Assembly (NCBI RefSeq): GCF_024749045.1
Contig: NZ_CP087184.1
Location: 6,138,001-6,202,000 of the forward strand
Direction of reading: 5' to 3'
From: Pseudomonas sp. B21-028
GTDB taxonomy: Bacteria > Pseudomonadota > Gammaproteobacteria > Pseudomonadales > Pseudomonadaceae
DNA length: 64,000 nt
The position numbers were made by a program, and so were the translations under genes. The stretch's first letter is position 1; each line of letters opens with the position of its first letter. Positions 25,813 through 34,517 of the stretch are shown one piece after another. The notes below the pieces were generated by a model that saw only the letters and a list, made by a program, of their open reading frames with translations, was not told the DNA's origin and ran no database searches.

Positions 25813-27036
25813 TCAAGCCTTGGCCAGATCCGGCAGATCCCCTATCAGTCCCAGCGCTTCGCGCACGAACAGCGCCTTGGCCTCAGGCAGGCGATCCACC
25901 AGCTTCAACCCGGTATTACGCAACCAGCGCACCGGCAATGGATCGGCCTGGAACAGCCGCTCGAACCCCTCCATCGCCGCCATCAGCGCCAGGTTATGGG
26001 GCATGCGTCGTCGCTCGTAGCGGCTCAACACCTTGACGTCCGCCAGCCGCTCGCCCCGTCCGGCTGCCTGTAATAGCACCTCGGCCAGCACGGCGGCATC
26101 GAGGAAGCCCAGGTTCACGCCCTGTCCGGCCAGCGGGTGAATGGTGTGAGCCGCATCGCCGATCAAGGCCAGGCCTTCGGCCACGTAGCGCTTGGCGTGG
26201 CGCTGGCGCAACGGTACGCACAGGCGCGGGTCGGCGCTGAGGACCTGGCCGAGCCGGCCTTCGAAGGCCCGCTCCAGCTCGGTGCAGAAACCGGCGTCAT
26301 CCAGAGCCATCAAGCGCTGCGCCTCGCCAGGGGTCGTGGACCAGACAATCGAACACCAATCGTGTCGGCCGTCGCGCTCCAGGGGCAGGAAAGCCAGCGG
26401 ACCGTTGTCAGTGAAGCGCTGCCACGCCGTCATTCGATGGGGTTTGGCGCTGCGCACGCTGGTAACGATGGCATGGTGCAGGTAATCCCACTCACGGGTA
26501 GCGATCCCCGTCAGGCGGCGCACGGCGGAACTCGCGCCGTCGGCGGCGATGACCAGCGGTGCCCGCAGAGTGCGACCATCGGCCAGGGTCAGCAGCCACT
26601 CATCGCCGGAGCGGCGCATCTGCTCGAGCCGCGCGTTGGCGAGCAGGCCCAGGTCGCAATCATGCAACCGGTCCAGCAATGCGTCCTGCACCACACGGTT
26701 CTCAACAATATGCCCCAGGGTGTCGGCATGCAGACTTTCGGCGGAAAAATGAATCTGCCCGGTGCCGCTGCCGTCCCAGACGTGCATGTCGGTGTAGGGA
26801 CTGGCGCGGCGGGCGGCGATACCGTCCCAGACACCAAGGCGTTCGAGGATCCGCTGGCTGGCCGTCGACAAGGCGCTGACGCGGGGTTCGAATGCCGCCT
26901 CGGGATCGAAGGGTCTGACGCTCATCGGGCTGCCGTCGAGCAACAGCACCTGCAAGCCACTGCCCTGCAACGCCAGCGCCAGGGCGCTGCCGACCATACC
27001 GGCACCGACAATCAGCAGATCTGCACGCAATTCCAT
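25813..27036 (-). CDS. FAD-dependent ubiquinone-biosynthesis hydroxylase (UbiI/VisC-like)
   Basis: A 407-residue class A flavoprotein monooxygenase. The FAD motif GAGMVGSALALAL is at 11-23, a DG motif (VIAADGASSAVR) near 162-173 and GDAAHTIHPLAGQGVNLG near 292-309. The UbiH/UbiF/VisC family hydroxylates the ring of ubiquinone precursors with NAD(P)H and O2. It follows ubiH on the same strand with a 61-base gap. Which ring position it serves (C5, as UbiI, is likely) cannot be read directly. Confidence 0.88.
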   Translation of the reverse strand: MELRADLLIVGAGMVGSALALALQGSGLQVLLLDGSPMSVRPFDPEAAFEPRVSALSTASQRILERLGVWDGIAARRASPYTDMHVWDGSGTGQIHFSAESLHADTLGHIVENRVVQDALLDRLHDCDLGLLANARLEQMRRSGDEWLLTLADGRTLRAPLVIAADGASSAVRRLTGIATREWDYLHHAIVTSVRSAKPHRMTAWQRFTDNGPLAFLPLERDGRHDWCSIVWSTTPGEAQRLMALDDAGFCTELERAFEGRLGQVLSADPRLCVPLRQRHAKRYVAEGLALIGDAAHTIHPLAGQGVNLGFLDAAVLAEVLLQAAGRGERLADVKVLSRYERRRMPHNLALMAAMEGFERLFQADPLPVRWLRNTGLKLVDRLPEAKALFVREALGLIGDLPDLAKA

Positions 27037-27097
27037 GCTTTAAGCCTGTTTTGCGGGCGACATCAGCCGCCCAAGAAAAGAATGTTCAACCCCATGC

Positions 27098-28285
27098 CTA
27101 CACATCGGGCCGGGTCCCAAGGCCCATGGCCTGGCGGGCAAACCAGCGCTTGGCGGGGGGTAGCGCGTCGAGACCGAGCAGGCCGAGGTTACGGGCCACC
27201 GACACCAGCGGCAGGCGACTGCTGAACAACCGCGTGACCTGGTCGGAGAAACCCACCGTCAAGGTCTGGTCCAGCCGCTGGCGCTCGCGATAGGCCTGCA
27301 GCACGGCAAAATCCCCCGGTGCGCTTTCGCTGTCCAGCAAGGCATCGGCCAGAGCCTGGGCATCGCGCAGCGACAGGTTGAAGCCTTGCCCGGCAATCGG
27401 ATGCAAACTGTGGGCGGCGTTGCCCAGGATCGCCAGATGCGGGCGTACCTGCTCCTCGGCCTCCACCAGCGCCAACGGGTACAGATGTCGCACGCCCACC
27501 TGTTTCAAGGCACCCAGGCGATAGCCGAACACGTTTTGCAATTCGCTGAGGAAACTGCGCTCGTCGAGGTCCGCCAGCCGCTGCGCATCCATGCCCTGAC
27601 GAGTCCAGACCAGGGCGCAGCGATTCTCCGGCATCGGCAGCAAGGCCATCGGCCCGTCATCGGTGAAGCGCTCGAAGGCCATGCCATCGTGGGCTTCGCC
27701 GGGGGTGATATTGGCGATCAACGCGCTCTGGTCATACGGTCGATGGCGCACCCCGACGCCCAGTTGCTCCCGAAGACCGGAACGACCGCCGTCGGCCAGC
27801 ACCGCAAGGTCGCATTCCAGGAGCGTTTCGTCATCCAGGGTCAGACGATAACCGCCAACCTGCGGCTCCATCCGGGTGACTTGCGCCGGGCAACGCCAAC
27901 TGACCACGTCCTGGTCCAGGCCCTGCCACAGGCACTGGCCAAGCCAGGCGTTTTCCACCACGTAGCCCAGGGCCGGGACACCTTCTTCGCTGGCCGACAG
28001 CCGGGACGTGGAAAACCGTCCCCGGTCGGACACATGGATCTGCTTGATAGGCTCGGCACGCTGGGAAATTTCCTGCCAGCGCCCCAGGCGCTGATAGATC
28101 TGCCGGGAGCCAAAGGACAACGCCGAAGAACGGGCATCGTAGCTCGGTTGCCAGGCATGGCCAGGGGCGAAGGGCTCGATCAGGACGATCTTCCAGCCCC
28201 GGGCCTTGGCACCCGCTTGCAGGGCCAGGGCCAGGCTCGCACCGACCAGGCCACCGCCGATGATCGCCAGGTTGACCCGACTCAT
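27098..28285 (-). CDS. ubiH: 2-octaprenyl-6-methoxyphenol hydroxylase
   Basis: A 395-residue paralogue of the preceding hydroxylase. It has GGGLVGASLALALQ (10-23), VLADGGRSGLRE and GNAAHSLHPIAGQGFNLSLRD. UbiH hydroxylates C1 of the ubiquinone ring precursor. Its ATG overlaps the pepP stop as ATGA, an arrangement (pepP-ubiH-ubiI order) conserved in many gammaproteobacteria. Confidence 0.92.
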   Translation of the reverse strand: MSRVNLAIIGGGLVGASLALALQAGAKARGWKIVLIEPFAPGHAWQPSYDARSSALSFGSRQIYQRLGRWQEISQRAEPIKQIHVSDRGRFSTSRLSASEEGVPALGYVVENAWLGQCLWQGLDQDVVSWRCPAQVTRMEPQVGGYRLTLDDETLLECDLAVLADGGRSGLREQLGVGVRHRPYDQSALIANITPGEAHDGMAFERFTDDGPMALLPMPENRCALVWTRQGMDAQRLADLDERSFLSELQNVFGYRLGALKQVGVRHLYPLALVEAEEQVRPHLAILGNAAHSLHPIAGQGFNLSLRDAQALADALLDSESAPGDFAVLQAYRERQRLDQTLTVGFSDQVTRLFSSRLPLVSVARNLGLLGLDALPPAKRWFARQAMGLGTRPDV

Positions 28286-29616
28286 GCCACTTGTTCCCGT
28301 GCGTCGGCCATCAGGGCCTCGATTTCGGCGACGGTCTTGGGCACGCCCCGGGTCAGGATTTCACAGCCGCTTCTGGTCACCACCACGTCATCCTCGATCC
28401 GCACGCCAATGCCGCGCCATTTTTTCGCTACGCTGCGGTTGTTCGGGGCAATGTAGATGCCCGGCTCCACGGTCAGTGTCATGCCGACTTCCAACACCCG
28501 CCATTCACCGCCGACCCGGTATTCGCCCACGTCGTGCACATCCATGCCCAGCCAGTGACCGGCGCGGTGCATGTAGAACGCCCGGTAGGCTTCGCTGGTG
28601 ATCAGCTCGTCCACCTCACCCTCCAGCAACCCAAGGCGCACCAGGCCCTCGGTAATGACCTGGACCGTCGCCTCGTGGGCCTGATTCCAGTGCTTGTCCG
28701 GCGCGATCTCGGCAAACGCCGCTTCCTGGGCCGCCAGCACCAATTCGTAGATCGCCTTCTGTTCGGGGGAAAACCGGCCGTTGACCGGCCAGGTCCGCGT
28801 GATATCGCTGGCGTAGCAGTCGATTTCACAACCGGCATCGATCAGCACCAGGTCGCCATCCTTGAGCAGCGCGTCGTTCTGCTGGTAATGCAGGATGCAG
28901 CTATTGCGGCCCGCCGCGACAATCGAGCCATAGGCCGGCATCTTTGCCCCGCCCTTGCGGAACTCGTAATCCAGCTCGGCTTCCAGGCTGTATTCGTAGA
29001 GCCCGGGACGTGCCGCCTGCATCGCCCGGATATGCGCCTGGGCGGAGATCCGCGCCGCTTCACGCATGACTTTCACTTCCGCCGCCGATTTATACAGGCG
29101 CATGTCGTGCAGCAAGTGATCCAGGGCAACGAATTCGTTCGGCGGCTGGGCGCCGAGGTTGGCCTTGGAGCGAATCACGTTGATCCACTCCATCAGGTGC
29201 CGGTCGAATTCCGGGTTGCTGCCCATGGCCGAATATACCCGGTCGCGCCCTTCGATCAGGCCCGGCAGGATGTCGTCGATGTCGGTGATGGGAAATGCGT
29301 CGTCAGCGCCGTAATCCCGGATCGCGCCTTCCTGCCCGGCACGCAGGCCATCCCACAATTCACGCTCGGCGTTGCGCTCGCGGCAGAACAGGATGTATTC
29401 GCCATGGGCCCGACCGGGCATCAACACGATCACCGCCTGCGGCTCGGGAAAACCGCTGAGGTATTGGAAGTCGCTGTCCTGGCGGTAGACATGCTCGACG
29501 TCGCGGTTGCGGATCGCAACGGCGGCGGCGGGCAGGATTGCAATACTGTTGGGCTCCATCTGCGCCATCAGGGCCTTGCGGCGACGGCTGTATTCCGATT
29601 TCGGGATATGGATCAT
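28282..29616 (-). CDS. pepP: Xaa-Pro aminopeptidase P
   Basis: A 444-residue M24 metallopeptidase. An N-terminal creatinase-like domain (about 1-170) precedes the pita-bread catalytic domain. Metal ligands lie in LIDAGCEIDCYASDITRT, HWLGMDVHDVG, LTVEPGIYI and VRIEDDVVVT. It removes N-terminal residues ahead of proline. The gene starts 27 bases after the UPF0149 gene and overlaps ubiH by 4 bases, so one operon is likely. Confidence 0.93.
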   Translation of the reverse strand: MIHIPKSEYSRRRKALMAQMEPNSIAILPAAAVAIRNRDVEHVYRQDSDFQYLSGFPEPQAVIVLMPGRAHGEYILFCRERNAERELWDGLRAGQEGAIRDYGADDAFPITDIDDILPGLIEGRDRVYSAMGSNPEFDRHLMEWINVIRSKANLGAQPPNEFVALDHLLHDMRLYKSAAEVKVMREAARISAQAHIRAMQAARPGLYEYSLEAELDYEFRKGGAKMPAYGSIVAAGRNSCILHYQQNDALLKDGDLVLIDAGCEIDCYASDITRTWPVNGRFSPEQKAIYELVLAAQEAAFAEIAPDKHWNQAHEATVQVITEGLVRLGLLEGEVDELITSEAYRAFYMHRAGHWLGMDVHDVGEYRVGGEWRVLEVGMTLTVEPGIYIAPNNRSVAKKWRGIGVRIEDDVVVTRSGCEILTRGVPKTVAEIEALMADAREQVA

Positions 29617-29643
29617 GGGCAGACGGTGTTCCCTTTCAAGCGA

Positions 29644-30198
29644 TCAGTGCAAGGACGGTTTGGCGGCTGGCTCAGCGGTTTTTTTCGTCTCGGTGAACAG
29701 CAGCAGCGGTGCGACCCGCAGGTATTCCATCACTTCCATGTAGTCGCTTTCGCCGTCATCGGACTCTTCCAGCGCATCCTGGACCTGGGAGATCGCCGCC
29801 AGGTCCTGCAACACTTCCTTCGCCTCTTCACTCAGCGCGTATTCGCGGCGGGTCAGGCCGAAGCCGGCGAGGAAGCCCTGGCACCACTGGCCCAGGGCTG
29901 CGGCGCGCTCGGCCAGCGGCGCGTCGTCGGTGGGCAGCAGCAGGACGACGGTCATGTCATCGCTGGTCAGCTCGCCCTTGACCATTTCCTGCAGGCCGAT
30001 AAGGGCATTACGGACATTGTCCGCCGGCTCGCCTTCGAGCAGCTCGGCAGCGTCGGCCAGCCAGCCTTCGGCGTCGAAGCCAGCGCCCGCGCAGCTACGG
30101 CCGAGCAGCAGGCCATGCAGTTCGGCAGGCGATACGGGGTGGCCGCTGGTGTTCAGCAGGGTGGCGAAAGCTTGATACGGGGAATTCTGAATGGGCAT
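29644..30198 (-). CDS. UPF0149/YecA-YgfB family protein
   Basis: A 184-residue helical protein of the YgfB family, with the typical opening [22 protein letters not shown] within its first 27 residues, given here as YQAFATLLN. It lacks the zinc-binding SEC-C tail of YecA. It is the probable first gene of the pepP-ubiH-ubiI operon and is divergent from the zapA pair. In P. aeruginosa a YgfB protein modulates beta-lactamase expression; whether this copy does is not known. Confidence 0.88.
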   Translation of the reverse strand: MPIQNSPYQAFATLLNTSGHPVSPAELHGLLLGRSCAGAGFDAEGWLADAAELLEGEPADNVRNALIGLQEMVKGELTSDDMTVVLLLPTDDAPLAERAAALGQWCQGFLAGFGLTRREYALSEEAKEVLQDLAAISQVQDALEESDDGESDYMEVMEYLRVAPLLLFTETKKTAEPAAKPSLH

Positions 30199-30326
30199 GG
30201 GCAGCTAGGCGCCAGACGGCGCTATGTCTAGAATGGAGGCCTTGTATCCTACATCGACAGACTCGCCAAGACTATCAGAGGCTGTGCGACACACCTCCCC
30301 ATCAGACACAATCTTCAGTGGACACA

Positions 30327-30536
30327 ATGGAAGACACCGACCTGCAAGCGCTGATGGCCAGACTCGAATTGCTAATTGACCGGGTCGAGCAACTAAAGAG
30401 CCAGAACGGACTCTTATTAGCTCAGGAAAAAACCTGGCGCGAGGAACGCGCTCACCTCATTGAAAAAAACGAAATCGCCCGGCGTAAGGTCGAATCGATG
30501 ATTTCGCGCCTCAAGGCCCTGGAGCAAGACTCATGA
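30327..30536 (+). CDS. Small coiled-coil protein, TIGR02449 type
   Basis: A 69-residue, almost wholly helical protein (MEDTDLQALM through LKALEQDS) with heptad-like leucines and lysine/glutamate pairs, consistent with a coiled coil like those of cell-division accessory proteins. It overlaps zapA by 4 bases (ATGA), so the pair is translated together. A role beside ZapA at the division ring is inference from context and length. I take the ATG at 30327; a GTG nine bases earlier is also open. Confidence 0.85.
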   Translation: MEDTDLQALMARLELLIDRVEQLKSQNGLLLAQEKTWREERAHLIEKNEIARRKVESMISRLKALEQDS

Positions 30537-30850
30537 GTTCAAGCAATAGCGTTACCGTGCAGATCCTCGACAAAGAATATTCGATCATCTGCCCCCAGGA
30601 AGAGCGCAGCAACCTGGTGAGCGCCGCCCGTTACCTGGATGGCAAGATGCGCGAGATCCGCAGCAGCGGCAAAGTCATCGGCGCCGACCGTATCGCCGTG
30701 ATGGCCGCCTTGAACATTACCCACGACCTGCTGCATCGCCAGGATACGCCGGACGTGCAGGTCAGCGGATCGACCCGTGAACAGGTGCGCGACCTGCTGG
30801 AACGGGTGGATCTGGTGCTGGCCACCGACCCGGACGTCAGCAAGGGCTGA
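30533..30850 (+). CDS. zapA: Cell division protein ZapA
   Basis: A 105-residue ZapA: an N-terminal alpha/beta head (SNSVTVQILDKEYSIICP) and a C-terminal coiled coil. It binds and bundles FtsZ filaments at the Z ring. The order zapA-6S RNA-fau that follows is conserved in gammaproteobacteria and supports the call. Confidence 0.92.
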   Translation: MSSSNSVTVQILDKEYSIICPQEERSNLVSAARYLDGKMREIRSSGKVIGADRIAVMAALNITHDLLHRQDTPDVQVSGSTREQVRDLLERVDLVLATDPDVSKG

Positions 30851-30869
30851 TTCGCGAAGCTGCCTGGGG

Positions 30870-30875
30870 TATACT
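30870..30875 (+). promoter_or_regulatory. -10 element of the 6S RNA gene
   Basis: TATACT lies 7 bases before the expected 6S RNA start near 30882. Confidence 0.55.
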
Positions 30876-30881
30876 TGCGTC

Positions 30882-31060
30882 ACTCCCTGGGGTGCTTGCC
30901 AGTTGGTGATGTCCCTGAGCCGATACGCACAACCACGGGGGTTGCACGTTGGGGCCGGTGTGCATGTCCGCTTGACGGAAAGCCTTAACGCCTCCTGCAA
31001 CTTCCACCTTGAACTCTCGGGTTCAAGGGCTAAGCCGGCAGCGGTTCATCCGGGGAGCCT
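30882..31060 (+). ncRNA. ssrS: 6S RNA
   Basis: The region between zapA and fau carries 6S landmarks: GTCCCTGAGCCGATA, a central segment GCCTTAACGCC, CACCTTGAAC and GGGTTCAAGGGCTAAG. The ends CTCCC and GGGGAG pair to close the long stem. The length is about 179 bases. 6S RNA mimics an open promoter and sequesters sigma70 RNA polymerase in stationary phase. The exact ends are estimates. Confidence 0.9.
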
Positions 31061-31069
31061 GATTTTCCA

Positions 31070-31100
31070 GACAATGCCAGTCTCAAGGACTGGCATTGTC
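31070..31100 (+). terminator. Perfect 13-bp hairpin after 6S RNA
   Basis: GACAATGCCAGTC and GACTGGCATTGTC flank a TCAAG loop, without a downstream T run. It may mark the 3' processing or stop region of the 6S transcript or separate it from fau. Confidence 0.55.
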
Positions 31101-31177
31101 GTGTCTGGCACAGGCATTTCTGGCGGCAACATTTGCGGTTACGCTGTGTCATCCAAGCCAGACTCGAAGCATCGACC

Positions 31178-31783
31178 ATGTCCGAACCCGCGTTGCTGCC
31201 CCGCCCCCAACTTCGACGCCTGCTGCGCCAGGCCCGTCGCGCCCTGACGCCCGCCCAACAACGACAAGCCGCCCAAGGGCTCTACCGGCAACTGGCCCAG
31301 CACCCAATGTTTCGCCGCGCCAGGCACATTGCCCTGTACCTGCCCAACGACGGCGAGATCGACCCTCGCCTGCTGCTGCGCGCCGCCCAGCGCCGGGGCA
31401 AGGCCACTTACCTGCCGGTGCTCAGCCCATGGCCGCGGACCAAGATGGTTTTCCAGCGCATCCGCCCCGGGGAACAACTGCACCCCAATCGTTTTCGTAT
31501 CCTCGAACCACGGATCGATGTCGCCCGGCAACGCAAGGTCTGGGCATTGGACCTGGTGTTGCTGCCGCTGGTGGGGTTCGACGATGTGGGCGGCCGATTG
31601 GGCATGGGAGGCGGGTTCTATGACCGCAGCCTGGCGTACCTGGCGCGACGCAAGCTATGGCGCAAGCCAATGTTGCTGGGGCTGGCCCATGAATGCCAGA
31701 AAGTCGAAAGACTGGCGCAGGCGAGCTGGGATGTACCGTTGCAAGGAACGGTCAGTGACAGGCATTGGTATATCGCAGGGTAG
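31178..31783 (+). CDS. fau: 5-formyltetrahydrofolate cyclo-ligase
   Basis: A 201-residue YgfA/MTHFS-family enzyme. The N-terminal basic helix holds RRLLRQARRAL, and the signature GMGGGFYDRS lies near residues 141-150. It converts 5-formyl-THF to 5,10-methenyl-THF with ATP. The gene follows 6S RNA as in E. coli. I chose the ATG at 31178; a start at 31133 lies within the post-6S region. A GC-rich hairpin (31782-31807) overlaps its stop codon. Confidence 0.9.
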   Translation: MSEPALLPRPQLRRLLRQARRALTPAQQRQAAQGLYRQLAQHPMFRRARHIALYLPNDGEIDPRLLLRAAQRRGKATYLPVLSPWPRTKMVFQRIRPGEQLHPNRFRILEPRIDVARQRKVWALDLVLLPLVGFDDVGGRLGMGGGFYDRSLAYLARRKLWRKPMLLGLAHECQKVERLAQASWDVPLQGTVSDRHWYIAG

Positions 31784-31818
31784 GCGCCGCGAAACCCAGC
31801 GGCGCCTGGCAGACAGAT

Positions 31819-31965
31819 TCAGCGTTTAAGCGGTGGCGCAGATTGGGTGATGTCCATCGGCGCCTCGGTCTTGTTGGACCATAGACTTTGGGCGTAACCC
31901 GTGGTCACGACACCCAGACCGAACAGAATGACCAGAACCCACAACAAATCCGGTTTGCGTTTCAT
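31819..31965 (-). CDS. Small single-span membrane protein
   Basis: A 48-residue protein, MKRKPDLLWVLVILFGLGVV then TTGYAQSLWSNK and a proline-rich tail. Basic residues 2-4 precede one membrane helix (about 8-24), giving an N-in protein with a short outer tail. A strong GAGGGGGG ribosome site lies 6 bases before the ATG, which supports a real gene. I recognise no family name. It is convergent with fau. Confidence 0.7.
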   Translation of the reverse strand: MKRKPDLLWVLVILFGLGVVTTGYAQSLWSNKTEAPMDITQSAPPLKR

Positions 31966-32160
31966 CGATTGCCCCCCTCAAGGCATATCACACACGATGA
32001 CAGCAGCGGTTTTCTTATTTGGCCGTGCAGCAGCGTCAAGCTTGGAAGGCCGGCATTTTGCGACAACCTTGACCGCCACGCAAACGCTGGCGTCAACCGA
32101 CCGTCGGTTTGTCATAAAATCGCTGAACTATTTTTAGCACATTGCGCAGGAGTAGACGTC

Positions 32161-32613
32161 ATGGCCTATTGGCTGATGAAATCCGAACCCGACGAACTGT
32201 CCATCCAGGACCTGGAAAAGCTCGGCCAGGCACGCTGGGACGGGGTCCGAAACTACCAGGCGCGCAATTTCCTGCGGGCCATGACGCAAGGCGATTCCTT
32301 CTTTTTCTACCACTCCAGCTGTCCGGAGCCGGGCATTGCCGGAATCGGACAGATCGTCCGGGCGGCCTACCCGGACCCGACGGCGCTCGAGCCCGACAGC
32401 CACTACTTCGACCCGAAGGCCAGTCCGGATAAGAACCCCTGGAGCGCGATCGATGTCGCCCATGTCGAAACCTTTCCCCGCGTACTGAAACTCGACTATC
32501 TCAAACAGCAAACCGCCCTGGCCGAAATGCCGCTGGTGCAGAAGGGCTCACGGCTGTCGGTGATGCCGGTGACGGCGGAGCAATGGGCAGCGGTAATGGC
32601 GTTGAAGTCGTAG
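32161..32613 (+). CDS. EVE-domain protein
   Basis: A 150-residue single EVE domain starting MAYWLMKSEPDELSIQDL, with WDGVRNYQARNFLR and FYHSS motifs typical of the family. EVE domains share the PUA-like fold and bind modified bases in RNA or DNA; the cellular role of the stand-alone bacterial form is unsettled. The ATG at 32161 follows CAGGAG; the frame upstream is open but has no ribosome site. Confidence 0.88.
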   Translation: MAYWLMKSEPDELSIQDLEKLGQARWDGVRNYQARNFLRAMTQGDSFFFYHSSCPEPGIAGIGQIVRAAYPDPTALEPDSHYFDPKASPDKNPWSAIDVAHVETFPRVLKLDYLKQQTALAEMPLVQKGSRLSVMPVTAEQWAAVMALKS

Positions 32614-32635
32614 CGCTATCGGCGCCCCTCAGTCC

Positions 32636-32715
32636 GCTATCGCGAGCAGGCTCGCTCCCACAGGGGTCTTCATCGAGTGGAGATCCAGTGTCGGAGCGAG
32701 CCTGCTCGCGATGAG
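32636..32715. repeat. REP doublet, GAGCGAGCCTGCTCGCGA family
   Basis: Tail-in doublet between the convergent EVE and FliL-like genes; the right unit has GTCGGAGC instead of GTGGGAGC. Confidence 0.85.
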
Positions 32716-32737
32716 GCCCGCCCAGACAGCACAAGAC

Positions 32738-33154
32738 TTACTGGATGATCAGGTTGTTGAACAACAGATCATCGACCATCGGCTTGCCGGTCTCGTCGTT
32801 CATCACTTGCTGGGTCTGCTTCAACGCTTCCTGGCGCAACTTCTCCTTGGCTTCAAGGTTGTTCATTGTCTCGCTGCTCTGCTGGGCGAACAGCGCAACC
32901 AATTGGTTGCGAATCAGCGGTTCATTGGCCTTCACCGCCGCTGCAGCGGCATCGCCGGTCACGCGCAGGGCCACGTCGGCCTTGTAGACCTTCAGTTTCG
33001 CCGTGCCATCCAGACCATAGTTGCCCACGAAGGGCGGGCTCAGGGTGATGTAGCTGACCTTCGGCGCCTCACCTTCTTTTGCTTCCTTGGCCTCTTCGGC
33101 CATCACTGCCGCAGGCAGCGACAAGGCCAGCATCAACACGATCCACGCTTTCAC
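32738..33154 (-). CDS. FliL-like exported protein
   Basis: A 138-residue protein from the GTG at 33154, placed after GAGGAG; the ATG just before it is out of frame. Residues 1-19 (VKAWIVLMLALSLPAAVMA) form a signal peptide or anchor. The rest matches the FliL pattern: YITLSPPFVGNY, KVYKADVALRV, IRNQLVALF and a KQTQQVMND helix. No flagellar gene is near, so a function other than the basal body is likely. An acidic EEAKEAKEGEA segment follows the signal. Confidence 0.8.
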   Translation of the reverse strand: MKAWIVLMLALSLPAAVMAEEAKEAKEGEAPKVSYITLSPPFVGNYGLDGTAKLKVYKADVALRVTGDAAAAAVKANEPLIRNQLVALFAQQSSETMNNLEAKEKLRQEALKQTQQVMNDETGKPMVDDLLFNNLIIQ

Positions 33155-33305
33155 ATTCGACTCCTCATCCGGTTTTGCGGCCCAGCATACCGACCCGCCG
33201 TCCAAGCACAAGCTTATGGCCGGCTATCAGGGCGGGGCATGCTCGTTGACCCGTTGACTCTCACACCTACACTTATCGGCCATCACTCCCAAAGGAATAG
33301 CCCTG

Positions 33306-34283
33306 ATGAAAGCCGTGCTGTGCAAAGAATTCGGCCCCGCCGAATCGCTGGTGCTGGAAGACGTCGCCAGCCCCGTCGCGAAGATGAACGAAGTGCTGCT
33401 GGACGTGCATGCCGCCGGGGTGAACTTCCCTGACACGCTGATCATCGAGGGCAAGTATCAATTCAAGCCGCCCTTCCCGTTTTCTCCCGGCGGAGAAGCG
33501 GCGGGGGTTGTGAGGGAAGTGGGCGAAAAGATCAGTCACCTCAAGGTCGGTGACCGGGTGATGGCACTGACCGGTTGGGGCAGCTTTGCCGAACAGGTCG
33601 CGGTGCCGGGCTACAACGTGTTGCCGATCCCGGCGTCCATGGACTTCAACACTGCCGCAGCCTTCAGCATGACCTACGGTACATCGATGCACGCCCTCAA
33701 GCAGCGGGCCAATCTGCAACCTGGTGAAACCCTGCTGGTGCTCGGCGCCTCCGGCGGCGTGGGCCTGGCGGCGGTGGAGATCGGCAAGGCCATGGGCGCG
33801 CGGGTGATCGCCGCCGCCAGCAGCGCGGAAAAACTCGCCGTGGCCAAGGCCGCCGGCGCCGACGAATTGATCAACTACAGCGAAACCAGCCTCAAGGACG
33901 AGATCAAGCGCCTCACCGACGGCCAGGGCGCCGATGTCATCTACGATCCGGTGGGCGGCGATCTGTTCGACCAGGCCATCCGCTGCATCGCCTGGAATGG
34001 CCGGCTGCTGGTGGTCGGTTTCGCCAGCGGCCGCATCCCCGAATTGCCGGTGAACCTGGCCCTGCTCAAAGGCGCTGCCGTGGTGGGTGTGTTCTGGGGC
34101 TCCTTTGCCCAGCGCCAGCCCCAGGACAACGCCGCCAACTTCCAGCAATTGTTCGTCTGGTTCGCCGAGGGCAGGCTCAAGCCGCTGGTCTCGCAGTTGT
34201 ATCCACTGGACAACGCCGCCCAGGCGATCAATGACCTCGGCCAGCGCAAGGCTGTGGGAAAGGTGGTTGTGCAGGTGCGTTGA
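33306..34283 (+). CDS. NADPH:quinone oxidoreductase family protein
   Basis: A 325-residue zinc-free medium-chain dehydrogenase/reductase. A GroES-like domain (about 1-125) precedes a Rossmann domain with GASGGVGLAAVEIGKAMG near 147-164. Proteins of this type reduce quinones or enoyl/2-alkenal substrates with NADPH. The start follows AAAGGAAT. It stands alone between the FliL-like gene and glpT. Confidence 0.88.
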   Translation: MKAVLCKEFGPAESLVLEDVASPVAKMNEVLLDVHAAGVNFPDTLIIEGKYQFKPPFPFSPGGEAAGVVREVGEKISHLKVGDRVMALTGWGSFAEQVAVPGYNVLPIPASMDFNTAAAFSMTYGTSMHALKQRANLQPGETLLVLGASGGVGLAAVEIGKAMGARVIAAASSAEKLAVAKAAGADELINYSETSLKDEIKRLTDGQGADVIYDPVGGDLFDQAIRCIAWNGRLLVVGFASGRIPELPVNLALLKGAAVVGVFWGSFAQRQPQDNAANFQQLFVWFAEGRLKPLVSQLYPLDNAAQAINDLGQRKAVGKVVVQVR

Positions 34284-34456
34284 CTGCATCGATGCGGCCC
34301 GGACGCCAATGGCGTCAGGCCGCGACTGCCATGGCATCGAAACGCTTGCAGCACCGAGACCCACAACGTCGTCAACTTATACCTGGGCGACGCGTTCGTT
34401 TATGAACATCCTTCCGGCAACATTTCCCCTGTGCAGAGCAAAACAAGCGATGCTAT

Positions 34457-34470
34457 TTTCGGTAACGAAA
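34457..34470 (+). promoter_or_regulatory. Candidate GlpR-type operator ahead of glpT
   Basis: TTTCG-GTAA-CGAAA is a perfect inverted repeat about 50 bases before the glpT start. Its sequence resembles the T/C-G rich half sites of DeoR-family GlpR regulators. Confidence 0.35.
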
Positions 34471-34517
34471 CTGTAATATTCGCATTCGCAGTCATAACAA
34501 GAATCCGGAGTCCTTGA

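Noticed and set aside
28291..30231. 646-codon plus-strand frame across pepP and the UPF0149 gene
   Set aside because: It runs antisense to two well-supported genes and shows no domain of its own.
32738..33154. Flagellar FliL assignment
   Set aside because: The fold resembles FliL, but there is no flagellar gene in the region and the protein carries a cleavable-looking signal; I call it FliL-like only.
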